Origin: Fonsecaea monophora
Lineage: Eukaryota > Ascomycota > Eurotiomycetes > Chaetothyriales > Herpotrichiellaceae
DNA length: 64,000 nt
NCBI RefSeq assembly: GCF_001642475.1
Contig: NW_019173978.1
Span: 124,001-188,000, forward strand
Direction of reading: 5' to 3'
Below are positions 22,349 through 34,470 of the stretch, in pieces. Under the pieces are notes generated by a model. The model saw only the letters and a program-made list of their open reading frames with translations. It was not told the origin of the DNA and did not search any database. How positions within the stretch are numbered: position 1 is the stretch's first letter; every line of letters starts with the position of its first letter. Both the position numbers and the translations under genes were made by a program.

Positions 22349-24471
22349 ATGACCTTTCAGGGAGCTGCAGATATGCCAAAAGCCCCGGCTTTACCCCATC
22401 TTAACTTGGCTCCTGACAACAATGAGGATTTTAATGGTCTGACCCCCGCGACGCTGAGCCCTCGCTCGACAGGCTCTCCTCATACTCCACGGTCAGCCCC
22501 GACCTCTCCATATCTGCAGGGCGCTGCGCCCTCTTTTATGTCGCACCAAGCGTCCGTGTCTCAAGACAGTCGAAACGATGGATCGCGTACAGGGCCCAGC
22601 TCTCCTCGGATAACAGCAATGCCTGAATTACCTGCTTCACCTGTTCCTCAATCGCCAAAACACGCCCGAGATCCATCCAAAGGTTTCTTTTCCAACTTGA
22701 TGGCGTCGAAATCCTCCCACAAGCTGCACCCTTCGGAAACCAGTATTCCAGAGAACGGAGAAAAACCAAACGCAAGGAGCAGAGCTAGTTCAAAAGAGAG
22801 GTCTCTACATTCACTGAAAAAGCAAGGCTCGACTCCTGAATTGCCAAAGGCTGTGTCGAGCAATGGACCCAGCCATGATAACGAGGCTCCAGCCCCAGCG
22901 GAGATGTTCCCCCCTCAAGCCACTGTCGAGCTTGCGCCAGCGGCCAAAAAGACCAAGTCTAAGTTCGGCGGCATACTCGCAAGGACCAAGACCGTAAGAA
23001 TGGAGGAAACAGCGCCCAAACAGAAGCACCCGCCGCCAAGTCATCTGCAACTCGACACCTCTAATTCGGCCAATGACCATGCAGACACATCTCCAAGGAC
23101 TGCTCCCATAAAATTCGACCACCGAGATAGGGCATTTGGTCCTGAAAGTGGCGCAACTGTTCGAAACCGCTCAGTAGATCGCCAAGCTCGTGATGACTTC
23201 CACTCTATGAAAAGAGATCGGCAGACTGGAAACATACCTGTGTCCCATTCCTTCCGAGACGGCTCCACCCTGCAGATTTTATCGAACCTCGGGCAAACTG
23301 GAAAAGGCGTTGGAGACCGCTTGGGCAAGGCTGGGAAGGGCTTTTTTGGCAAAATCACAAGAAGTGGGAGCAGCAACGAGCGCGAACCAGCAACAGTTAC
23401 GGATGACAATTACGTATGCACGACAATCAACTTGCCACTTGTGAAGCAAACTCGGAAAACCAGGATAGCGCGACGTTTGGAGTCTTCCAAGGATAAGACC
23501 GAGTTCTGGATGCCAGCTTTGCCATGGCGTTGCATTGAGTAGGTTGATCTTGCTGAATCTTCTGTTGCTCGTACTAACCAAGGGTGTGCAGCTACCTAAA
23601 TATGAACGGTGCCGAAGAAGAGGGACTATATCGAATACCCGGCAGCAATAGGGACGTGAAACACTGGCAGCGGCGCTTTGACACTGAATATGACATCAAC
23701 CTCTTTGACGAACCGGAACTGTATGATATAAACACGATTGGGTCTATGTTCAAGTCATGGCTACGGGAATTGCCGGATGAGATTCTTCCAAAGTCTGTCC
23801 AAAACAAGATTGCCACGCAATGTGCCGGAGCGACTTCAGCGCCCCAGCTGTTGAAAGACGAACTGTCGCGTTTGCCGCCGTTCAACTACTACCTGTTATT
23901 CGCCATCACATGTCACCTGAGTCTTCTCAACAGCTATGCCGAGAAGAACAAGATGGACTATCGAAATTTGTGCATCTGCTTTCAGCCTTGCCTGAAGATT
24001 GATGCCTTTTGTTTTCAATTTCTCGTCATGGACTGGAAGAATTGCTGGCAGGGCTGCTGGACTGAAAAGGAGTACCTGGAAGAAGAATATCGATACGAGC
24101 GGGAAGGATCGGTCAATGAAAGTGAGGACCTGGCCATTGATGAGAGAGCCATCTCTTCCAGTGGCAGCAGTCAGCAGCAGCAACAACCAACAGCTTCACA
24201 ACCGCCTACATCAAATGCTCAACAAGCGCCTGCACAACAGTCCGCCCCTCCTCGGAGCGCCGATGCCGCGGCACAGCGCAAGTCCATGGCGCCCAAAACA
24301 AAACAGAGAAGCCTGTCGCAGGGTGGAAGTGCCAGAGACAGATCTAACAGCGGGCACACCCCCAGTCAGTCAGTACCCGCGGTACCACGTATGACGACTC
24401 CAGAACCTCCCAAACTGTCGCTCGATCAAAGATTGCCCGAGCTCACGGGGCTCTCTCCTATCAGAATGTGA
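22349..24471 (+). CDS. RhoGAP-domain protein (Rho GTPase activator)
   Basis: Two exons, 22349-23538 and 23592-24471, give up to 689 aa (53-bp intron with a TACTAAC branch site, phase 2). The N-terminal half is disordered and Ser/Pro-rich with LTPATLSPRSTGSPHTPRS, a likely kinase-target stretch. The RhoGAP domain begins near LPLVKQTRKTR and includes the arginine finger in EEEGLYRIPGSNRDV, then MFKSWLRELPDEILPK and FNYYLLFAITCHLSLL, followed by MDYRNLCICFQPC and a Gln-rich tail. It should switch off a Rho or Cdc42 GTPase at sites of polar growth. The start is uncertain: ATG 22349 directly follows an in-frame TGA, ATG 22373 (MPKAPALPHL) is an alternative, and upstream spliced exons cannot be excluded. 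Confidence 0.85.
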
Positions 24472-25327
24472 TGTCTTCGGATATTTGTCGTCGGCGTGAT
24501 GAGCTTTCAGACTAACATGCTTGCATGGTCGCATGTTATGGGGGACTACAACCTCCTCCTTTTCTTTTGATGCCTCACTTGGATACGCCTCCTATGACGA
24601 ATGTTTGGCATTGAAAAGCTTTAGGACATATCTTGTATTATCTATCATCTGATTTCTACTTAGCATTGCTTTTTCTTTGTGGTTGCATTGTACCGTGGCT
24701 TTCTGGCTTCCGCTTCGAGACACTGATGAAGATTCATGAGGAGAATGGTACAACCCAGGCAGGGACTGATACAGAGTGAAGCCCTGTTGTGTATGACTAG
24801 GCGAGTGTAAGATTTTGGACTGGACATGGCTCGAAGTGCGAAGGAGGTTGAGTAGGGGGAGACGAAGCGACTTTTGATACCATAGATTTGTGATGCCGTC
24901 GAGTCAAATGCAAACAGCAGTTGCAGAGAAACCTCGTATCAGATACTTCCAGAGCCCATCAATTGTGGTAGTGACTTTGACCATGATGGTGGCTCGGTTT
25001 TGTCCGGGCTCTTATCGATGTGACTCTTTGTAAACACATCCTCCTGCCACGCAGAGAGCCGCCCATGGCTTTTTGCTTCCTGCATTTGATCTTCACTCGT
25101 GCCACCGGCGCGACCTTGGGCTCGTGGCAGTGTAGATCTATGTCTCTGCAGCAGAATGAGAGGCCACAGCGACATGTGTCACTTTGCGAGGTCAGTGGCC
25201 GCTTGACGGGGCCATTGACTGGCCGTGTTGCTGGTCGACGCACGCGCTCACTCAGGCCAGCTTTGGAGGTTTCTCGCTTGTAGTATAGCACTTGACACCA
25301 CCGGCGGGTCTTGAGAGTTTCTCACGG
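24472..25327. other. convergent 3' spacer
   Basis: Lies between the RhoGAP stop and the RRS1 stop. Overlapping short frames on both strands have no domain. No gene is supported. Confidence 0.5.
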
Positions 25328-26147
25328 TCAACCCGTCTTTCCACCCTTCCTTGTTCGACGCTCATTGTTTCTCTGCCGTCTCTCTTGCCTCTTGATCCTC
25401 TCCACCCGCTCCCGCCGCCCTTCGCCTCTGACCGTCCTGCCGTCGCCAGCATCGGCACCGGCCTTCTCTTTCTTGACGGCCTCATCGTCCAACTCGACAA
25501 GCCAGTCGGACTCGTCCTTCTTGTTCCGTCCCTTGTAGCCCCATTTCTTGACCCACTCGCCGCTCTCCTCGTCGTACACCAGGTTCTTGCGCCTCTCCTC
25601 CTGCGCGGCGCCGCCCTTCAGGTTGCCCCCGTACTTGCCGATGCCCTTTTTGCGAGCGAACAGCTCCCACTTCGTCGGCGGCTTCGGCTTCGGCAGCGGC
25701 TTCCACCGCGGCAGGTAGTGCTGTGGTGCCGGCAGGGTCATTATCAGACCCTCCGGGGTGGATTGGATCGGGCAGGTTGTGAGGAGCGTGTTGAGAAGGG
25801 ATTGTGCGCCATCGCGGGCTATTTGTCTTAGTGTGTCGTTACGCTCCGAGAGGGTTTGAGAGAGGAGGTGGGAAGTGGCGGGGAGAGGGTTTGGGTCGAT
25901 GGCGGTCAGGTAGCCCAAGTCGTAGGTGTATGGCGTGGGCTTTTCAACGGTCGTCGGCCTATGTGAGAGGAAATGTGTCAGGACGTATGACTCCACAGAT
26001 TGTACAGTCTGTAGGATTGGAACACGGAGCGAGCGCAAGAATAACGTACAGTTTTTCTGATTTTGTTTGTGCCGGGTGCGAAACTGTTGACGACAAATGT
26101 GTTTCCGCTCCACTCATGTTTGTGTCCATGGTTGTGTCCGTGGCCAT
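25328..26147 (-). CDS. RRS1: ribosome biogenesis regulatory protein Rrs1
   Basis: Two exons, 26147-26050 and 25958-25328, give 242 aa (91-bp intron, GTACGT...CACATAG, phase 2). The junction reads SEKLPTTVEKPTPYTYDLGY. PYTYDLG, IDPNPLP, KPLPKPKPPTKWELFARKKG and GEWVKKWGYKGRNKK are Rrs1 hallmarks; the C-terminus is strongly basic (RRQRNNERRTRKGGK), as expected of a nucleolar protein. With Rpf2 it loads the 5S RNP onto pre-60S particles. The start at 26147 is the first of two close in-frame ATGs (the second, MSGAE, is 10 codons on). Confidence 0.93.
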
Positions 26148-27872
26148 ATCTTTGTTTGCCAGATGTGAGTCTTTCTACTCCAACACTGAACTTCTCCTCA
26201 AAAAAAGAAAGGGTAACCCAGATAATGGTGCTGGAGGGAAGAAATATAGACACCAACCCACAATAATGGTTTTCGTTTCTCCGCACCAGAAATTTTGACA
26301 AGGCTGAGCTAATCCTAGTTAGGTGGTAAGATTGTCACTCCTGCTTTTGTGCGGAGGATGGGGTTTCCCATACATATCCCTGGTCTGAGAGTCAGGGTGG
26401 CTTCATGTGGACGCAGTGATTTGTTGAATACACCCTCGCACACACAGAGGTATAGAGGTTTGTATTCTGATATCTACAATCGTCTCGATATGAACTCATT
26501 CTGCGAGATCCTTCGATTGTCTCACTAGTGAAAAGGACTTTTATCGCAATTCAATCGTCGTAAGTGTGGTCTTCCACCTTCCACTATTACAGAGTTGTCG
26601 TATCGTTGGTCAATAATATACGGGATGCCGACTCTTTCTACTTTCGGAAAGGGGTATATATATAACGCTCTTCAGGCCTATCCGAATCTGGATTTGAGGA
26701 TGCCGAGTTTAGTCCTTTTTATTCACGATCACGCGAGTTGCCAACAGATGTAAACTTTCCGTTACAAGGATTTGCTCTGTGGCTTGATCTCCTGGATGAC
26801 AGACACCAATTGGATCTCTCGAGGGAACTATCGACCGAAGGTCCTGGCTCATGCGTGTGTTGAGTCCTTGATCGTTCCGGTCTCTTATACCCAGCAGCTC
26901 TTCCCTGATTGCGGAGGTGATCATCAAATGAGAGGAGAAACCCCTCCAAAATCCCAACGATGAGAAATATGTTTCGCGTCTCTTGGGTTTGTCCTTCGGG
27001 TTTCCTGCTGCATAATAGGAGAGCACACACCAAGGTTTCTTGCCCCATAGGTTCCATTATTATCCTCGAACCCCCGAAACAAGAACGGAGCCCGTTATCA
27101 CAGAGATGAATGTTGACACAATGTGGAGATGCGTGGCTGATGCTGCCGGTGCCGTCGCGAGCCTGGCATCACCAGACCTGTCCTATGTGAGGGCCGAACG
27201 CGCCAGCCTCATACGGTTCTATTCTAAATCCCCGAGCTGTGGGCGTGCCCCAAAACCACCAGGTTGCCCTGCAGCCGCTTCCACACATCCACCTCTCCTC
27301 CCCCCCAAAGGGTTTGAACCATTGTGCTAGCTTCCGACTCGCGAAGGCTGTGACAGCTGGCCATGTAAGCTGAACATAATCGCCCCAGTTGCGTGGTTCG
27401 GAACCTCCCGCTGGACCTATCATATCAGAGAACACATATTATGGCTCACCACGCTCCCTTATAGGCAGCATAGTGGACCTCCCAGCTTCCGATCAACTCA
27501 TCTCAGCATCGTCTTCGGACATTTCCTTCACCCAGGACCCGATGGGTTTCTGCGAGACGTGCAGATTTTCTCGGGCTGGCGTGGAAGGGCCAAAATGGTT
27601 CGCCATACTTTCTGGGCGACACATCGAGCGAAAGGCTCGCATAACAGCACAAGCACCTCTGAATATGCTCAAGCAATCTGACAGAACGAATGTAGGCAAA
27701 TACTAAAATTTGTGCAATCCCCTTCAGAAGCACCTAGGCCCCGCGTTAATTGGTGTGTCTTGAGACAAAAACGCTTGTAACCCTTTCAAATCGCTCGTCT
27801 GGAATATACTGTTTGAACATAGACAACAGGACGGGAGGAGAATTCTGTTCCAGGCTCCCCCATTCCGCGTCC
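26148..27872. other. intergenic, no supported gene
   Basis: 1.7 kb holding the upstream region of RRS1 and the downstream side of the Gly/His-rich gene. It has a TATATATATA run at 26654-26663. Frames such as 27040-27330 lack domains, splice partners or coding composition. Confidence 0.5.
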
Positions 27873-28527
27873 CTAACAATCCTCGTCCTCATCGTGGCCG
27901 CCGTCCTCGTCATCATGGCCGCCATGACCACCAAGACCATCGTGACCGCCGTGACCACCATCGCCACCATCGTGGCCACCCTGCCCTCCTCCGTTCAAGC
28001 CCTGACCTTGGCCCGGGACAGCGCCCATGTCTTGAGCCTCGTGGCCGGCAGTCATGCCGACTTTCTTTGCAAGGCGAGCGAGCAGCAAAAGGCCAACGTG
28101 GACCATGCTCTCCAGGTGAGCTTCGTGGATAGGTTCCGCTATGATTTTCTCTCCCGTCAATGCTTGATCCTGAAACACACAACACAGGAATATCCTAGAG
28201 GGGTGGGCTGGGGAAGCAATAGAGAGAGGGAAGACACCCACAAGCAATCTTGTCCAGGAGCTGCATCGACTCGGCGTGGTGAGGATCCTGAGCGAATCTC
28301 GAATGCGCGTGCTGCGGCTTGGGGACGTGCGAAGGCCCCGGCTGCGGGTCCATGACCAGTTTGACCACCAGCTGGACCAAGGATGCCATGTCGCCATCCT
28401 GCCCCCCTTCCATCCCGCTCATGTCCCCACCCATGCCTTGGCCGTCGCCGCCATGATGGTCTTCGTAGTCGTAGCCCTCGTCGCCTTCACCACCTTCGTG
28501 CCCGTAGCTGTCGTCCTGGCCGTGCAT
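27873..28527 (-). CDS. Gly/His/Asp-rich orphan protein
   Basis: The proposed exons are 28527-28246 and 28169-27873 (192 aa). Exon 1 encodes an acidic Gly/His/Tyr-rich head (MHGQDDSYGHEGGEGDEGYD) and a helix, MASLVQLVVKLVM. Exon 2 continues a helical segment with AEPIHEAHLESMVHVGLLLL and ends in a run of GGHD/GGHGGHD units with a terminal Cys. The acceptor TTTCAG is good, but the only phase-0 donor that keeps both halves is GC (ATT|GCTTGT), a weak match. If there is no intron, exon 1 would end at 28195 as a 110-aa protein. The His/Asp repeats could bind metal ions; that is inference. I do not recognise the family. Confidence 0.5.
27876..27990 (-). repeat. degenerate GGHD/GGHGGHD-coding tandem repeat
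   Basis: On the plus strand this appears as repeated CATGACC/ACCATCG/CCGCC words. On the minus strand it encodes nine or so Gly-Gly-His-Asp-like units at the C-terminus of the orphan protein. The unit is about 9-15 nt and imperfect. Confidence 0.6.
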
Positions 28528-29543
28528 ATTTTTCTTTTTATCTCTGCGAGTGGCGGAAAATTAAAGGCGTAAAAATCGAGTTTCTCTGTGTGACCGAGAA
28601 GCCAGGCAATATGTATGAAGCAGAAAATGAACGCTTTACCACAGATCACGATGCGTTAGCCTGGAGGATATGCAAGATTGAGCGCCGATCACTTTCGTCG
28701 ATGCAGGAGATGATCTTTTATATGCAGACCTCATACTAGATCTGTGTGTATGATTTTGGGTATGTAGGCCCCAGATCTAAAAATGACTCGCGTTTCAATT
28801 TAGGAATCAACCAGGCACACAGCTGAACCTCACACCTACCCCCCCTCTCCTTCTCCCGAGTCAGTGGAGATCAAGACGGCGAAAGAATACGGCCGTTGTA
28901 TACATACCGCGTCCAAAAGGGCCCGAATGGGCTGGCTGCATTGGATACGGATTAGGCTAATGTACCTACTCGATGCGGATATAGAGTTATTTTTACCCCA
29001 GAGATACAAGTGCTTATATTGGTTAAGGTTATTATTCTTAGTCATTTTTGCTACTATTGCCCAGTTCGCCATCAAACTACCCACTCGTGCCACTCTATCA
29101 TGCTGCAGGTCAGCGCCTTAGGCGCACACTTCACAACGATCTCAACGTCATTTCGGAGGGCAGTGTCCCATCCCGATCCTGGTTGCGGCACCGAGGAGAG
29201 CTCTTTTGTTCACGGTCAAATCTGTACAATCGAACCCATCAGCAGGGGTATCCGAGGTACAGTCAGCTTATCGCCGCATATCCCCCAAATGCATCAATAC
29301 CTGGCCTTGTGCCCGGTGCGCATAGCTCGACAGTCTCTTGTTCCAAACTTGGGTCCATTAACCATAGCAATAGTCTCCAATATAGATCATTGACTGGTCC
29401 GATAAATTGCTGGGACCTGCTCTGGCGAGTTACTGGTCACATCAGACATTTGCAATCATCAGCATACCTCACAGACTGTTCCAATACTGATTCCCTCGTT
29501 GTGCACATTTACCGACCTTGATATCGCCCTCGCATACAAAAAG
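28528..29543. other. divergent spacer between two orphan genes
   Basis: About 1 kb. Short plus-strand frames overlap without recognisable products. It presumably carries the promoters of the Gly/His-rich gene and of the 126-aa gene. Confidence 0.5.
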
Positions 29544-30036
29544 ATGGCCGCTGCAGCAGCTGATCTAGCTGCGGACGCGGTGCAAGCCGGTGTCTCCCTT
29601 TTCGGCGCCATCTTCAACTCAGGCGCGGATAAGGACTATCGAAGTGCCTGGACACAGGTTCAAATTGGAGACATGTCGTCGAAGAACCCGGGCAAGAATG
29701 TCATGTGTGTCTTCACAAAGCACGATGCATCTGGCCTCGTCAACAGCACAATGACAATTCGGGAATGTACCTGCCCCAACAGCGGATCAGTCTTGACATA
29801 TTCTTGTTACGTCTTTGATTCAGGGCCATTTGTGTTGCAAGGAGACGGGTTAGTGCTGTTATAGACGAGTTCTCAACCAAGGACAGGCTCAACTGACGTC
29901 TTTTGCAGAGGATACCTCAACTGGTGTTTTGCCGGCAATTTTACAAGAGACGGTGGCAACGTGAGTGCAATGGAGATCCTGAACAGGGAAATGGCTAACA
30001 CAGATGATCTAGGTTACTTTCAATCCTATGAGTTGA
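29544..30036 (+). CDS. small cysteine-containing orphan protein (126 aa, 3 exons)
   Basis: Exons 29544-29848, 29909-29960 and 30013-30036 join in phase (donors GTTAGT and GTGAGT; acceptors TTGCAG and TCTAG) to give 126 aa. The N-terminus is an Ala-rich amphipathic helix (MAAAAADLAADAVQAGVSLF), not a cleavable signal peptide. The rest is predicted beta-rich, with motifs VMCVFTKHD, RECTCPNSG, LTYSCYVFD and GGYLNWCFAGNF. Three independent in-phase junctions and the well-formed Gly-Gly-Tyr-Leu-Asn-Trp-Cys joint are the main argument that the gene is real. No known family is recognised. A lectin-like or small beta-barrel fold is possible but is a guess. Confidence 0.6.
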
Positions 30037-31085
30037 AATCAGGGCATGATATCCAATACTTTCAGAAACCAATTTCAAACCCTGTTTGCTTCAGCTCGGT
30101 GGTGCACATGTGTGTATGGTTGTGTAGTTCATTAGCAAGCCCCGCTGGCCATTGAGGAATGAAGTCAATTCCAGTGTTCTTTTTTTAAATTTTTGGTCAT
30201 ATGGAGAGGAATGCCTTGCAGTGCCAGGTGTTTTGTTCAAGGCACAACTGGAGAGGGTGCCATCGTCTTTGACTAGAAGTCCGCTAGTGGACGCGACAAT
30301 CAAATATATTTCAAACGAGATGGTGTGGCTGTTTCTGCTTGAGCAAGGTGGAGGTATCAAGAGAAGATATGGCTGGACCCTGTCGCTCCTCGTCTAGAGG
30401 CGAAGTCGGGCAGGCCAAGCCAGTTATACAGCCTGAGACTGTCCGCTGTACATCAAGAGTCCTCGAGGTGGCTGTCACATGATCAGGCGAATATAAGATT
30501 GAAGGATCCCGTAAAAATTCGCCTTCGTCCACGCTCCTGCGGTAGTAGACACCAACAAGAGGTTTTGCCTCTTCGATTCAAACAAGGCTGGGAACAGTTT
30601 AGACCAGAGCTCACTGCAGTTGGTGCCTCATTGGATAAAGGCATGGGAAAGACGCTATGTGACGACATGGAACTAAAGAACCCTTCTTCCTGAGTGCAGT
30701 GCCATAATTGGCAATTTGATACCTGGTGTAGTCAAATTTGTGCGAATTCATCTGTGAACGTGTTGAGATGTTTGAGATGTTTGTCATGTTTGTCTAGGGA
30801 AAGAATAGGGGCAGGTGGGCAGCAGCCTTGAGATTCCGAGGGGCATGCCAAGTCTGCCAAGTCACCTGATCCTTTGTTTACGTACCGACTCTGTTCCGGC
30901 AACCAAGCGGGCCTCGTGCTGAACTTGTTGGTGAGTAGCACCAGTGGTTTGCACCAAATCTTCGGCTCTGCGAGATTGTCGATCGAAAGTCTCAATCACT
31001 TCCACCTCCACCAAACAAACGCCCTGTGCTCGCTGCCCCTTCTAACACAGACCATCTGCGGTCACCCTCACACATCCTTACCTCC
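30037..31085. other. intergenic, upstream region of the CBS/PB1 gene
   Basis: About 1 kb with TTTTTTTAAATTTTT at 30180-30194 and a TGTTTGAGATG/TGTTTGTCATG partial duplication near 30760-30795. No coding frame is supported. Confidence 0.5.
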
Positions 31086-33246
31086 ATGTCATCGGCCATG
31101 TCTGGGGTTAGCGGTACATATCGAGGCACACCTACGCCCAACCGTCGTGGTCCACTCCCATTTGCAGACTCCCCTTCCGCGATTCCTCGTCCCAAGTTAG
31201 AGTCTTCCAGTAACGCCGCGCCCAGCGAGATGTCGGGCACCTCTACCGTGTCGGCAAGCCGACAGAAGCAGAGCAAGAGAGACGAGGTGCGTTATCACGT
31301 CCTGAACCTATCCAAGCCAGCCCTGTGCCTAACACGCATGGCTTTTACTTCTAGGCAATTCGACGCAAGATGGAAGCCGATCTCAGCAAGAAGAAGCATG
31401 CCCCTTCCCGCGCTCGACATACCCGCAAGGCACCACCCGGAACCGTCCTGGCCCTCAAACCCAGTCAGGCCCTACAGATCAAGCCCTCCACCACTGTCGC
31501 CGAGGCTGCTCAGCTCATGGCTGCCAAGAGAGAGGACTGCGTTCTAGTTACAGATGACGACGATAGAATCGCGGGTATATTCACAGCGAAGGATCTGGCC
31601 TTCCGTGTTGTGGGCGCCGGAATCAAGGCTAGCCAGGTTACAATTGAGCAGATCATGACCAAGAACCCGCTCTGTGCGAGGACTGACACAAGTGCCACCG
31701 ATGCCCTAGACCTGATGGTCCGAAAAGGATTCCGACATTTGCCCGTCATGGACGAGAATCAAGACATTTCGGGCATTCTCGATATCACGAAATGTTTTTA
31801 CGAGGCTATGGAAAAGCTGGAACGTGCATACAGCTCATCGCGCAAGCTGTACGATGCACTCGAAGGTGTACAATCTGAACTTGGCTCCAGTCAACCCCAA
31901 CAGATTATCCAATACGTCGAGGCTTTGAGACTAAAGATGTCGGGACCTACCTTGGAATCTGTGCTCAACGGGCTCCCTCCCACCACCGTCTCGGTTAGGA
32001 CGTCTGTAAAAGAGGCGGCGCAGCTCATGAAGGAAAATCACACAACCGCCGTGCTGGTGCAAGATCAGGGGTCTATCACCGGCATTTTCACTAGTAAAGA
32101 TGTTGTACTCCGTGTCATTGCCCCTGGGCTTGATCCCTCAAACTGCAGTGTGGTAAGGGTGATGACCCCTCACCCAGATTTCGCGCCCACGGATATGAGC
32201 ATTCAGGCTGCTCTGCGCAAGATGCATGGTAAGTCCTATTCATATCGGACTGGGTAAAAGTGCTCATAGTCACAGATGGTCATTACCTCAATCTCCCGGT
32301 CATGAATGGCGAGGGTGAAATCGTCGGCATGGTCGACGTCCTCAAATTAACCTATGCCACTCTTGAACAAATCAACACTATGAATTCTGGGGAAGCAGAG
32401 GGACCAGCATGGAACAAGTTCTGGCTATCAATGGACAATGATACTGAATCAATCATGTCCGGCGAGGGAAGCCATCGCCCAACCACACCTGGCCATCGCT
32501 CGATGATGGACTCGGAGGCTGGCCGACCTGCTTTCGAAAGAGGTGATAGCGTCATGCCACACGACTCCGCGTCGCACCGAGGAGATGATGTCCACTCTGA
32601 GGTACTTCCATCTGTCGAATCGCCGGAAGAAACACCTTTTCCGTTCAAGTTTAAAGCCCCCAGCGGACGAGTCCATCGGATACAAGTTCTCGCTAGTACC
32701 GGGCTTACCGAACTGGTCAACCAAGTAACCGCAAAATTGGGCAGTGAAGTGGACTCTGTGGGCGGCGAAGCCACTGTCGAGGAAGGTAAATTGGGGAAAG
32801 CAGGTTATGCATTGAGCTACCTGGACAATGAGGGCGACACCGTCTCCATCACTACGGATCAAGACCTGCTCGATGCAATTCTGCTGGCGAGGCAGGGAAA
32901 GAGAGATAAAGTTGACTTGTTCGTCCATGACCCCACACAGCCGCCAATTGCTACGACTATCGATCCAAGACCTCAGCTTTCGAAACCACCAACGCCTCCT
33001 GAGTCGATCCTCAAGGAGGTGGCAATAGACGCAGCGGAAGAGGGCGACGAAGACGACGAAGATGTTGTTCCCCTTGCGAAAACGATCCGGTCGAGACGAG
33101 CGCCACCAGCGATGCAACAAAGGAAGGAAGAACAACCGCAGGTCATTGCCGGTGTGCCGAATGATCTGCTTCTTCCTGGAGCCATTGTCACGCTTGCGGT
33201 TGTTATTGTTGGTGTTTTTGCTGTCGCCCGCGCGACGGCAAAGTAA
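31086..33246 (+). CDS. four-CBS-domain and PB1-domain protein with C-terminal membrane anchor (Mug70-like)
   Basis: Exons 31086-31286, 31355-32228 and 32276-33246 give 681 aa (introns 68 and 47 bp, phases 0 and 1). A basic, Ser/Pro-rich head precedes two CBS pairs: residues about 95-225 (TVAEAAQLMAAKREDCVLV; GFRHLPVMDE) and about 260-390 (SVKEAAQLMKENHTTAVLV; LNLPVMNGEGEIVGMVD). A PB1 domain lies near 475-555 (FKFKAPSGRVHRIQV ... TTDQDLLDAI). It ends in a hydrophobic helix, LLPGAIVTLAVVIVGVFAVA, a tail anchor. The architecture matches the S. pombe Mug70 group. CBS pairs usually bind adenosyl nucleotides and PB1 mediates pairing with another PB1 protein, so it may be an energy-sensing scaffold on an organelle membrane; that role is inferred. 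An ATG at 31026 would add 20 residues. Confidence 0.9.
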
Positions 33247-34470
33247 GAATGATACCCCATGACTCCAATGCTGTCGTTACAGGTGCCTGTTTCTGGCTGT
33301 TCAGATTTTTGACCTTGTGGTCCGGAGGCGTTTCTCTCTCTCAGGACAGAGGAACGTTTTACTTGAATCCGATGCTGCTTTAGCAGCAGGTTTGACGAGG
33401 CAACATAGACTACTTACCTACTTATCTAGTTCCTATACAAGTGTCTCTATACGTTCGGTTTGTCTTCTTCTCCCACCTGGATGCCTGTACAGTTGTCGTC
33501 GTTCAGGGGGCCAAGCGCGCGAGAGAAGCCCGCCTGTTGAGACGTTCGGATGCTTTTGGGAAAGGGGAAGAAAGGAAAGGGAAGGGGATGTGAGCGTGTA
33601 TATGTACAGAGCACCGCACGAATCTTTACTCTCCAGAAGCCAAGAACTTGGTATCCTAATGAGGCCCGACTCCTGCTACTTCTTTTGATCCTTCTTCTGA
33701 TCTTGCTCCTGCTCTGTGTAAACCATGCATGCCTGCGTGTCTGCTGGGCTGTTACTTTCTCTTTCTTTTTCTCCTGTCTCCTCTTTTTCTCATCATATCC
33801 TAGTCTTGTTTTTGGGCGTCCAAGTTTCCCCCCCCCCTTCCTCACTACTTACCTTTCTTCGATGTACGTTGTCAATACGACGTATTTTGTTCGTATGTAC
33901 ATGTGTATTCGTGTTGGAGTGAGACGGACGAATGAGGCTGGACAAACACATTACCTTACCTAAAGGTAGTGAGTGGTCCCTTGTACCGTGGATCTCACTT
34001 GCATACTAGGTAGCTTGTATGGAGTACCCGCTCGTACATGGCGAAGTGGCCAGGCACCCAGGCCATGCGGTCCCAGGAATCCATCCTACTGCTCACTCGT
34101 ACGGAGGACTCGCCATCCATCTATGAGGCTGTACCCGAGAGTGAAGTTCACACTGCGTTCCGTTCCACTCGGCCTGGCCTGGTCTGATCTAGTCTGGTTC
34201 AGCTACTTGCAGGTCTCCGGGGTGGCTGTGCTGACGGTATACACACATACAGACCTCGGGAGACACCCCCACCCACAGCCCACAGCCCACACGTCTGTCT
34301 ATCCACATGCGGTATATCAGAGTATACATATTCGGTAAGACCAAAGTCACCGTCCCTTGCGTCCCCATAGCATAAGATAAGCAAGGACCTGTTCGTTCGG
34401 CTCGGGCCCTGATATCAAAAACAAAAGCAACCAAAATGCCATGCTTACGTCGTTGTTTATGTAACTTTAT
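33247..34470. other. convergent 3' spacer with low-complexity tracts
   Basis: 1.2 kb between the CBS/PB1 stop and the PEX1 stop. It is rich in CTTCTT/CTCCTG-type pyrimidine tracts (33665-33790) and has a homopolymeric C run near 33828-33836. Open frames follow this bias and none is supported. Confidence 0.55.

Noticed and set aside
27040..27330. 96-codon plus frame with a GGGTTTGAACC end resembling a tRNA T-arm
   Set aside because: No acceptor stem or anticodon arm can be built around it, and the peptide is not protein-like.
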